DNA from: Flexibacter flexilis DSM 6793
Lineage (GTDB): Bacteria > Bacteroidota > Bacteroidia > Cytophagales > Flexibacteraceae
Direction: 5' to 3'
Assembly (NCBI RefSeq): GCF_900112255.1
Contig: NZ_FOLE01000001.1
Coordinates: 848,925-912,924 of the forward strand
Length of the DNA stretch: 64,000 nt
The notes beneath the pieces are model-generated. The model was given only the letters and a program-made list of their open reading frames with translations, did no database searches and had not been told where the DNA came from. Below are positions 43,130 to 50,290 of the stretch, piece by piece. Positions within the stretch are counted from its first letter, which is position 1. Each line of letters begins with the position of its first letter. A program made the position numbers and the translations under genes.

Positions 43130-43621
43130 TTAATCAATAATAGATTTTATGTAAATATTTTTTGCTGTTGGGTACTTATTGCACCTATCTAGCAACTCGT
43201 TTCGTTTTCCCTTATATTTTTCTTTATCAAAAAGGTAAAGAAAGAAATAGGGTACAATAGTTTTATTATCGCCATACTCTCTTAAAAGCGATTCACAGTC
43301 ATTTTTAGAAAACTCTTCACCATAAATTATATGCTGAAAATACTTTTTCCAAAAATGCAACTCTATATTGTTTGGAAACTTAATTAACCCTAAGTCTAAA
43401 ATTATTTTATACCTATTTCCACCAATAATGCTATATTCATCATTAATATTATTAGGGATATTAAACTCAAATAACTCAAAGGCAAAACTCCAATAAAGAA
43501 ATGCCAAGTTAATGTAGCTATCAGGTAAAATATAACTAAAATCACCAGCTATCTCATGTTCATAGGATTGAACAGCTTCGATGTATTTCCCTTCTATATC
43601 TTTTAGTAATGCTGATTCCAT
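43130..43621 (-). CDS. Cassette 6 putative immunity protein, 163 aa
   Basis: Begins 2 nt after the cassette 6 toxin stop. Helical and rich in aromatic and acidic residues, with YINLAFLYWSFAFELFEF and LLREYGDNKTIVPYFFLYL. TPR-like in feel, but no family is recognised. AT-rich. Confidence 0.6.
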   Translation of the reverse strand: MESALLKDIEGKYIEAVQSYEHEIAGDFSYILPDSYINLAFLYWSFAFELFEFNIPNNINDEYSIIGGNRYKIILDLGLIKFPNNIELHFWKKYFQHIIYGEEFSKNDCESLLREYGDNKTIVPYFFLYLFDKEKYKGKRNELLDRCNKYPTAKNIYIKSIID

Positions 43622-43623
43622 TT

Positions 43624-43977
43624 TTATTTAGGTATGATGTTAACCCCTGCATTAATAATTTTGCCATTAAGTGTTTGAACCCAAACTTGTTGCCCATTTC
43701 TAAATATTTGAGAATACCCTTGGTATCCACCTGCTGTTCTTTGGTAATTGCTTAAAACATTCGGATTAAGATTTGCTGAATTATTTGCAACCTTTTCAAA
43801 TAATTTTATATACCTGTCTTGTGAAGCAACAGTAGAAGGATTAACGTGCCCTACTATATTCCTAAAAATATGTCCTAAAACTGATTTAGATTTTGTAACG
43901 ATATTCGTTGTTATCCCTAACTTCTTTCCTACCGCTCGTGCCACCACGCCTATTTTCTTGGTCGGCATCACTTGCAA
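43624..43977 (-). CDS. Cassette 6 toxin tip, probable BECR-type RNase
   Basis: 117 residues: shared peptide (VGKKLG form), then GHIFRNIVGHVNPST, YIKLFEKVANNSANLNPNV and a C-terminal beta sheet FRNGQQVWVQTLNGKIINAG. The HIFR-x-x-x-GHVNP start and the WVQT-x-x-GKI-x-x-AGVN end are common at the tips of Bacteroidota Rhs proteins and fit the Barnase-EndoU-colicin E5/D-RelE fold, where His and a late Thr/Arg act on RNA. The activity is inferred. Confidence 0.6.
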   Translation of the reverse strand: MQVMPTKKIGVVARAVGKKLGITTNIVTKSKSVLGHIFRNIVGHVNPSTVASQDRYIKLFEKVANNSANLNPNVLSNYQRTAGGYQGYSQIFRNGQQVWVQTLNGKIINAGVNIIPK

Positions 43978-44056
43978 GGCCAGTTCGGTGCCTAAGTCTG
44001 TTGGCGGTGGTTGTTAATTGGTTATAAAATTATCCAGCCCCGACTAAATCGGGGCT
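43913..44056 (-). repeat. Island header copy 6, loop inverted
   Basis: Same module with a shortened 8-bp stem AGCCCCGA-CTAAA-TCGGGGCT (44036-44056); the loop is the reverse complement of TTTAG in other copies. Confidence 0.75.
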
Positions 44057-44062
44057 TTGTTG

Positions 44063-44311
44063 TTACTCTTTAGAGTATAAAATTTTTAATTGATGTATCA
44101 ACTTTATATCATCACTTAGGTTTTGTTTCTCTGAACTTAGTTCATCTCCACCCCACTCAGGTGACATAAAATGATGGTCACTAAATCTATTGTTTTCAAT
44201 TAATTTATTAAGAACATCTCTTAAAAATTCAGCTCCCTTTTTATTTAGGTGCAGTTCTACCATTTCTCCTTGCTGGTCAAGCTCGATTGTAAATACCTTT
44301 TCCATAGCCAA
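44063..44311 (-). CDS. Cassette 7 immunity protein (Imm32 family), 82 aa
   Basis: MAMEKVFTIELDQQGEMVEL, then HLNKKGAEFLRDVLNKLIEN and HHFMSPEWGGDELSSE: the G-x-E/D-x-L helix followed by H-x-x-SPEWGG-x-EL is characteristic of Imm32-like proteins. The gene starts at the base directly after the toxin stop. Short, acidic, cytoplasmic. Confidence 0.7.
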   Translation of the reverse strand: MAMEKVFTIELDQQGEMVELHLNKKGAEFLRDVLNKLIENNRFSDHHFMSPEWGGDELSSEKQNLSDDIKLIHQLKILYSKE

Positions 44312-44707
44312 TTATTTTATAGGTGTATACATTTTAGGTGAACCATCTAAAATGATCTTGACTTTTTCAAACGAAGGATGTCCGTTATACCAAATATCTA
44401 CGTGAGGCCCTTCAAATCCTTTCTTATACATTCCACCTTTATCAAGATAATAACGAGTCCCGTTAGGGCTAAAATATGAACCTTTCCCTGTTAAAGGGCC
44501 AACACCTTTCGTTGTAAATCCTTTAGCCTTAAATATTTGATCGATTTGAGAAAAAGTCTTTCCTTTAAATGGATTAGCAATCCCTAACCTCTTTCCTACC
44601 GCTCGTGCCACCACGCCTATTTTCTTGGTCGGCATCACTTGCAAGGCCAGTTCGGTGCCTAAGCCTGTTGCGGTGGTTGTTAATTGGTTATAAAAGTATC
44701 CAGCCAC
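44312..44707 (-). CDS. Cassette 7 toxin tip, 131 aa
   Basis: The frame stays open further upstream than in other cassettes because of a one-base loss in the header, so TTTATGLGTELALQV is readable ahead of MPTKK and shows the natural lead-in helix. The unique domain has FSQIDQIFKAKGFTTKGVGP, GKGSYFSPNGTRYYLDKGG and EGPHVDIWYNG. The GSY-x-x-P-x-G-R-x-Y-x-x-D and PHVD pattern is known from Rhs/CDI tips; I cannot name the activity securely. Confidence 0.6.
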   Translation of the reverse strand: MAGYFYNQLTTTATGLGTELALQVMPTKKIGVVARAVGKRLGIANPFKGKTFSQIDQIFKAKGFTTKGVGPLTGKGSYFSPNGTRYYLDKGGMYKKGFEGPHVDIWYNGHPSFEKVKIILDGSPKMYTPIK

Positions 44708-44721
44708 GATTTAATCAGGGC
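44580..44721 (-). repeat. Island header copy 7, decayed hairpin
   Basis: Same module; the stem is degraded (AGCCACGATTTAATCAGGGCT) and the base lost in the QPPT region shifts the upstream frame. Confidence 0.7.
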
Positions 44722-44977
44722 TTTGTTCTTCTTCTAAAGGCGGACGAACATATTTTTTAAATCTTTCTTCTATTGCCCCATAAGAATTAAAATTTTTTCT
44801 CGCTTGAAACAAACTAATACTATTTGCTCCACCTTCATAATAAGGCTCAATATATTGTACGCCATCATCCTCCCAATAACATACGGGGCAAATTTGAAAA
44901 GTATTATTAGCTTTATTATTTAAAGTATAAAAACCACAGCATAAGCATTTATACTTTCCAAAACTATTAGTTTCCAT
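44711..44977 (-). CDS. Cassette 8 immunity protein, CPCC family
   Basis: 88-residue cysteine-rich protein: YKCLCCGFYTL, then FQICPVCYWEDDGVQY (zinc-ribbon-like Cys pairs), then YEGGANSISLFQARKNF and YVRPP. This is the CPCC family, often found beside polymorphic toxins as a presumed immunity protein. It overlaps the end of the upstream toxin gene by 11 nt. Confidence 0.85.
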   Translation of the reverse strand: METNSFGKYKCLCCGFYTLNNKANNTFQICPVCYWEDDGVQYIEPYYEGGANSISLFQARKNFNSYGAIEERFKKYVRPPLEEEQSPD

Positions 44978-45383
44978 ATAGTTGTACTTGTTTCAAATAA
45001 TATTCCAAACCTGCTTTAGGACGAAAAAATGTTTCTATATAACCATTAGGGTGGCTCGTCAAAAACTCACCAGTGGCACTGTTAAACCTAAATACCCAGC
45101 CTTGTTTAGAGGTAAAGCCCATAATTTTACCACCAATCTGACTATTAGCTAACTGGACAGCTCTTTTATTATATGCTGTTTTAGAAATAAAACCCCATTG
45201 AGACCATTCTGCCGCATGTTTTTCAAACTTAAAATAAAGGCGCGGAAATTTACCTGCGCTTAAAAGTTTAATTTCCCCCTTAGCGGCAGCCTTCCCAACC
45301 GTATTACCTGCCTTACTCGCAAATCTACGAATAACTTTATTAACCGAGAAGTTATTACAACAACATTCCACACTCCAAACCAA
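44967..45383 (-). CDS. Cassette 8 toxin tip, probable BECR-type nuclease
   Basis: 138 residues. It lacks the MPTKK peptide and instead has VIRRFASKAGNTVGKAAAKG. The domain LYFKFEKHAAEWSQWGFISK, AYNKRAVQLANSQIGGKIMG, FNSATGEFLTSHPNGYIETF and FRPKAGLEYYL follows the BECR pattern (H-x-x-E, Y-x-x-A, then G-x-I-x-T-F-F-x-P). The frame opens at TTG with no ATG and no hairpin header, so it is either truncated or an older insertion marking the right edge of the island. Confidence 0.6.
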   Translation of the reverse strand: MVWSVECCCNNFSVNKVIRRFASKAGNTVGKAAAKGEIKLLSAGKFPRLYFKFEKHAAEWSQWGFISKTAYNKRAVQLANSQIGGKIMGFTSKQGWVFRFNSATGEFLTSHPNGYIETFFRPKAGLEYYLKQVQLYGN

Positions 45384-45434
45384 CGCTTTATGTAGCCGTT
45401 TATCCTGTCGGCAGGCCTTTGCGGCCTTTTGGCG

Positions 45435-45466
45435 TTGGCATTCCTTGCCTGTGTTTTCTACATTTG
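45435..45466 (+). promoter_or_regulatory. Promoter of the coiled-coil membrane protein gene
   Basis: TTG (45435-45437) and a perfect TACATTTG (45459-45466), spacing 21 nt. The chosen ATG at 45472 starts only 5 nt after the box, so the mRNA could be leaderless. Confidence 0.6.
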
Positions 45467-45471
45467 TGTTT

Positions 45472-46476
45472 ATGAACGATTTTCAGCACGAAGACTCAGC
45501 GGCCACGCCGCCACCTACCTATATGGCTACAGACCCCAATTTCGCGATTTTTGATTGGATAGAAAACGAAGATGCCCTTCGCGACGAGGCCGTATTGTTT
45601 GGTCTTTCGGAAGGCGACATCGCGCAGCGTGTGGCCGTCATAGATGCTTATTTTCAGCAACATATCGTAGTGGCCGCACAGCAACAGCAATATTTGGAGG
45701 AGAAAAAAACGCGCCTTGAACTTTCTCTTTCCCAACAACAAAACCTACTGACACAAGCCACCGCCAGCCGCCAACAATTAGCCACCCAAACCCCTGCCGC
45801 GCCTTCGCACAAATTGCGTTTGGCCGTCGGGACGGTGGCCTATTTGCTCAGTGCCGCGCTGGGATTTACGTGGGTGTACGAATGGCTTTCGCCGTATTGG
45901 TCGCAGCCCGTGTGGGTAACGGCGGGCATGTACGCCTTCGGAATGTTTAGTCTTTGGAGCAATACGGCCATGTTGTATGCCGAAAAATCCGAGCAACCAA
46001 CAGGCTGGCAAAAGTGGGCGGAAGAAGTCGGGATCCCGTTGGTAGCCGCATTTTTTGTGGTGGTTTGGGGACTGGCCGACCGCCCCGCGCTGCACAGCAT
46101 AGCGGTATTGTTAGCAACTTTCTTTTTATTTGCCTACGCGGGAAAAGGTTTGTTAGGCAATTTGGCGCGCTGGGCAAGTGTGTTGCGCGAAGAAAACGCC
46201 ACCAAACGCAACGACCAATGGCGCAACGTACAACTCGAACGTTTGGAAACCGAAATCGGCACTTACAGTGCACAAGTTGCTGGTTTACAAAAAGATTTGG
46301 AAGAAATTTATCTGCAATTAGCGGAATTTGTGTCGCCCAAATCGTGGCAAGCCAAACGCGAAGTAGCTGTCCGACTGTTTGAAAGTGAAGCACAATTGGC
46401 ACGCGCCACCAAACAAGACAACGGTGGACAAATGCCCAAACCTTTCCGTTCGCATTTTGACTTTGAAGCCTCTTAA
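45472..46476 (+). CDS. Coiled-coil membrane protein, 334 aa
   Basis: An N-terminal acidic region, a Gln-rich coiled coil (about 55-105), four membrane helices (about 115-235) and a C-terminal coiled coil (240-300). No enzyme motif. I start at ATG 45472 (MNDFQHEDSAATPPP), after the promoter; an in-frame codon at 45445 lies within the promoter. Only 8 nt before the GT4 gene, so cotranscribed. I do not recognise the family. Confidence 0.65.
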   Translation: MNDFQHEDSAATPPPTYMATDPNFAIFDWIENEDALRDEAVLFGLSEGDIAQRVAVIDAYFQQHIVVAAQQQQYLEEKKTRLELSLSQQQNLLTQATASRQQLATQTPAAPSHKLRLAVGTVAYLLSAALGFTWVYEWLSPYWSQPVWVTAGMYAFGMFSLWSNTAMLYAEKSEQPTGWQKWAEEVGIPLVAAFFVVVWGLADRPALHSIAVLLATFFLFAYAGKGLLGNLARWASVLREENATKRNDQWRNVQLERLETEIGTYSAQVAGLQKDLEEIYLQLAEFVSPKSWQAKREVAVRLFESEAQLARATKQDNGGQMPKPFRSHFDFEAS

Positions 46477-46484
46477 ACGATTTT

Positions 46485-47561
46485 ATGAGTAAAAAATATT
46501 TATTGATTTGGGACAGAATCGGGGACTACCACCGCGCACGCTGGCGCGATTTGGGCAAACTCGTAGGTGAACAAAATGTATTTGCTGCCGATTTGGGCGC
46601 AGCCGACAACCTGTATTTGTGGCAAAATACGGATACGTCCAACCCGCAATACAGACTTTTTTCCCAAAAACCCGTACACGAACCCGACCTTTGGGGACGC
46701 GTGCAGCAGTTCCGCCAACTGCTCACTGAGCAACAAATCGATGTGGTTTGTATCCCTGGTTATGGCCGCAAAGAATACATTGTGATGCTTTTTTTGGCTA
46801 AAATGATGGGCAAAAAAGTAGTGATGTTCGCTGAGTCTTGGTACGGAAATAATGGTTTGATTAATGGCCTAAAAGGAATGTTATTACGGTTTACTTGCGA
46901 TAGTTTCATTGTGTCGGGGGTGCGTGCCGCGCAACATTTCCGCGACAAATTAGGCATACGCACACAACCCATCCAAATCGGTTATAGCGTCGTGGACAAC
47001 GCGCATTTCTCCCAAAACCTTGACCAGAAAACAGCCCCACAACCGCCCGTTTTGTTGTGTGTGGCGCGTTTTAGCCCCGAAAAAAATCTGCATACGCTCA
47101 TACAAGCCTTCAAAAATTCGGAGATTAGCCAACGTTACATGCTCAAACTCGTAGGCGGCGGACCATTGCAAGCTACTTTAGAGCAATTAGCCACAGGCTG
47201 CCCGAATATCGTATTTAGCAAATGGCTTTCGTACAGCGAGTTGCCGCAACTCTATGGCTCGGCCACCGCTTTTGTATTGCCAAGCAGTTTTGAGCCGTGG
47301 GGTTTGGTAGTGAACGAAGCCATGTCGGCGGGTTTACCGCTGGTGCTTTCCGAAGAATGCGGCTGCCGTCCTGATTTGCTCGACGAAAGCAACGGTTTTG
47401 CATTCAATGCCCACGATTTACAAGGGTTAGTTTTGGCATTAAACAAACTAAATGCACTCACCGAAAGCCAATTGCAGGCAATGGGGCGCGTTTCCCAACA
47501 AAAAATAGCCGCTTTCAGCCCAACCACTTGGGCAAAAAGTATCATCGAATTAGGCCAATAA
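46485..47561 (+). CDS. Glycosyltransferase family 4
   Basis: 358-residue GT-B enzyme. The C-terminal nucleotide-sugar domain has CVARFSPEKNLHTLIQAFK, LVGGGPLQATLEQLA, and the EX7E signature as SFEPWGLVVNEAMSAGLPLV. Adds a sugar from an NDP-donor to a glycan or lipid; acceptor unknown. Follows the membrane protein gene by 8 nt and converges on rnhB. Confidence 0.9.
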   Translation: MSKKYLLIWDRIGDYHRARWRDLGKLVGEQNVFAADLGAADNLYLWQNTDTSNPQYRLFSQKPVHEPDLWGRVQQFRQLLTEQQIDVVCIPGYGRKEYIVMLFLAKMMGKKVVMFAESWYGNNGLINGLKGMLLRFTCDSFIVSGVRAAQHFRDKLGIRTQPIQIGYSVVDNAHFSQNLDQKTAPQPPVLLCVARFSPEKNLHTLIQAFKNSEISQRYMLKLVGGGPLQATLEQLATGCPNIVFSKWLSYSELPQLYGSATAFVLPSSFEPWGLVVNEAMSAGLPLVLSEECGCRPDLLDESNGFAFNAHDLQGLVLALNKLNALTESQLQAMGRVSQQKIAAFSPTTWAKSIIELGQ

Positions 47562-47565
47562 ATAG

Positions 47566-48165
47566 TTAGTCGAACAATGTGGGTTGTGTGGGCTTGACGG
47601 TAAACGTAAGCCGATGATGCGGCGTAAGGCCGTGTTGCTCAATGGCTTTACGGTGCGTAAGTGTCGGATAACCTGCATTTTTTTCCCAAGCATACACGGG
47701 AAACTGCTGCGCCAAATCGTGCATCAGGTGGTCGCGGTGCGTTTTAGCCAACACGGAGGCGGCAGCAATAGACAAATATTTTCCGTCGCCTTTTACAATG
47801 CAATGATGCGGTAAATTGGTGTAAGGCTTAAAGCGATTGCCGTCTATCAGGAGCAGTTCGGGCATAACCGAAAGTTGTGCAATGGCGCGGTGCATGGCCA
47901 GAAAAGACGCATTCAGTATATTGATTTGGTCAATTTCCGTGTGACTGGCCTGCCCAATTGCCCATGCAATAGCGGTTTCTTTTATTTCGATAGCCAATTT
48001 TTCGCGCTGGGCGGCGGTGAGTTTTTTAGAATCATTTAGCAGAGAATGAGTATAATTTTTGGGCAAAATCACAGCCGCAGCCACCACAGGCCCAGCAAGG
48101 CAGCCGCGCCCCGCTTCATCTACACCAGCCTCTACATAATTCTCTGAAAAAGAAGATAATAGCAT
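47566..48165 (-). CDS. rnhB: Ribonuclease HII
   Basis: Removes ribonucleotides and RNA from RNA-DNA hybrids. 199 residues; catalytic motif [19 protein letters not shown] (Asp16, Glu17), LLIDGNRF (third Asp) and [12 protein letters not shown]. Full length. Converges on the GT4 gene with 4 nt between stops, and is followed upstream by the big sensor gene. Confidence 0.95.
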   Translation of the reverse strand: MLLSSFSENYVEAGVDEAGRGCLAGPVVAAAVILPKNYTHSLLNDSKKLTAAQREKLAIEIKETAIAWAIGQASHTEIDQINILNASFLAMHRAIAQLSVMPELLLIDGNRFKPYTNLPHHCIVKGDGKYLSIAAASVLAKTHRDHLMHDLAQQFPVYAWEKNAGYPTLTHRKAIEQHGLTPHHRLTFTVKPTQPTLFD

Positions 48166-48200
48166 TTTGTTTTAGTAGAAAATAAATTGCCCCATCAAAC

Positions 48201-48235
48201 AAAAACCTATAAGGAAAACGGCCTTATAGGTTTTT
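48201..48235 (-). terminator. Terminator after the PAS sensor gene
   Basis: A perfect 14-bp stem AAAAACCTATAAGG/CCTTATAGGTTTTT; A/T tails on both sides. Confidence 0.9.
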
Positions 48236-48250
48236 GTGAAGGTAAAATAA

Positions 48251-50290
48251 TTATGATTTTTGTTTTTCCATTTCGGCGGTAACATCAAAGCGAATACCAA
48301 TGTATTTCAGTGGTTTGCCGTCTTCGTCCAGCACTGGCGCGATGGTGGCTTCTACCCAATACGCCGAACCGTCTTTGCGGCGATTCTTGATTTTGCCCTG
48401 AAAAACCTTGCCCGCTTTAATCGTGTCCCAAAGTTCTTTAAAAATCTCTTTAGGCGTGTCGGGGTGGCGCACCATATTGTGTGGCTTGCCGATGAGTTCT
48501 TCGCGCGAATAGCCCGAAATCTCGCAAAACTTATCGTTGGCCGAAAGGATATTGCCATACAAATCCGACTCGGAAATAATGGCCACTTTGTCCAGCACCG
48601 CAACACGCGCATTCAGCTCCGCGCCCAGCTTTTGGGCATGGTTATATTTTTCTTTGAGGTCTTCCTCTATGGCTTTAAGTTCTTCCATATTTTGACGAAG
48701 CTCTTCTTCGCTTATAATCAAAGATTCAGTTTTTTCCTTTGAGATAGTCAATAGCTTTTCGACTTCTTCTTCTTGTTGCTTGATTTGGGTAATGTCGAAA
48801 CGCACCCCAATATATTTTTCTGGCTGCCCGTCTGGCCCCAACACAGGCGCGATAGTGGCTTCTACCCAATACGCCGAACCGTCTTTGCGGCGATTCTTGA
48901 CCATTCCCTGAAAAATATTGCCTGCTTTAATGGTTTTCCACATGGTTTCAAAAGCAGCTTTCGGCATATCAGGATGGCGCACCAAATTATGTGGCTTTCC
49001 AATCAATTCTTCGTTAGAATAACCCGAAATTTCCGTAAATTTCTTGTTAGCATACGTAATCGTACCGAACAAATCTGACTCGGAAACAATCGCGGCTTTG
49101 TCGAGCACTTGCACACGTGCGTTGAGTTCGGCACTTAATTTTTGAGCTTGCAAATAGCGTTCATTCAAATCTTCCTGAATCGTCCGAAGCTCTTCCATGT
49201 TCTGGCGAAGTTCCTCTTCGTTCACTTTGAGCTCTTCGGTTTGCATTTGCGAATGCGCCAACAGTTCCTTGATTTCGGTTTCGGCCTCCATCATGTGCGT
49301 AATGTCGAATCGGATACCTACATACTTTTCAGGATTGCCCTTCATGTCCAACACGGGCGCGATAGTGGCTTCCACCCAATACGCAGAACCATCTTTACGG
49401 CGGTTTTGGTAAGTACCCTGAAACACATGGCCTGCCTTAATGGTCTTCCACATTTGCTCAAACACCGCACGAGGCGTTTCGGGGTGGCGCAAAATGCTGT
49501 GTGGCTTGCCGATGAGTTCGTCACGCGTATAACCCGTAATTTCTAAGAGTTTGTCGTTCACATACGTGATGTTGCCGTACAAATCCGATTCTGACAAAAT
49601 CGCCGCTTTATTCAAGGCATTTACACGCGCATTAAGCTCCGCGCCCAACAATGCAGATTCTTTATAGCGTGCGTTCAGATCTTCCTGAATGGCACGAAGT
49701 TCTTCCATATTTTGACGAAGCTCTTCTTCATTTACTTTTAGCTCTTCGGTTTGCATTTGCGAATGCGACAAAAGCTCTTTGATTTCATTTTCGGCCTCCA
49801 TCATGTGCGTAATATCGAAGCGAATACCTACATACTTTTCTGGATTGCCGTTTATGTCTAGCACAGGTGCGATAGTGGCTTCTACCCAATACGCCGAACC
49901 GTCTTTTTTGCGGTTTTGATAAGTACCCTGAAACACATGACCTGACTTAATGGTTTTCCACATTTGCTCAAACACCGCGCGAGGTGTGTCTGGGTGGCGC
50001 AAAACGCTGTGCGGCTTACCGATGAGCTCTTCACGCGTATAACCCGTAATTTCTAAAAGTTTGTCGTTTACATACGTGATATTGCCGTACAAATCAGACT
50101 CCGACAAAATCGCAGCCTTATTCAGGGCATTGACACGCGCATTAAGTTCTGCACCCAATAACGCCGATTCTTTGTAACGTTGATTGAGGTCTTCTTGTGT
50201 GGCGCGGAGCTCTTCCATGTTTTGGCGCAATTCCTCTTCATTTGCTTGTAATTCTTCTGCATTAAGCTGCGTTTCTGTAAGCAAGTTTTT
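48251..50290. repeat. Four tandem 510-bp repeats (PAS units)
   Basis: The landmark ACGC(C/A)GAACC occurs at 48361, 48871, 49381 and 49891, exactly 510 bp apart each time, so four 170-codon units are in perfect register without indels. Confidence 0.92.

Noticed and set aside
43748..44017. Plus-strand frame through a header ending CKASSVPKSVGGGC, similar in feel to the DUF6428 tail
   Set aside because: It is antisense to the cassette 6 toxin gene. The minus frame has independent support (the upstream context in cassette 3 and the coupled immunity genes). Only the last bases and hairpin truly match the DUF6428 gene.
36650..44722. CRISPR-like array because of regularly repeated hairpin blocks
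   Set aside because: Repeat spacing is irregular (hundreds to about 1900 bp), the spacers are genes, and no cas genes exist.
36684..45383. Integron or ICE carrying the cassettes
   Set aside because: No integrase, attC-like sites, relaxase, transposase or target duplication was found; duplication by homology explains the layout better.
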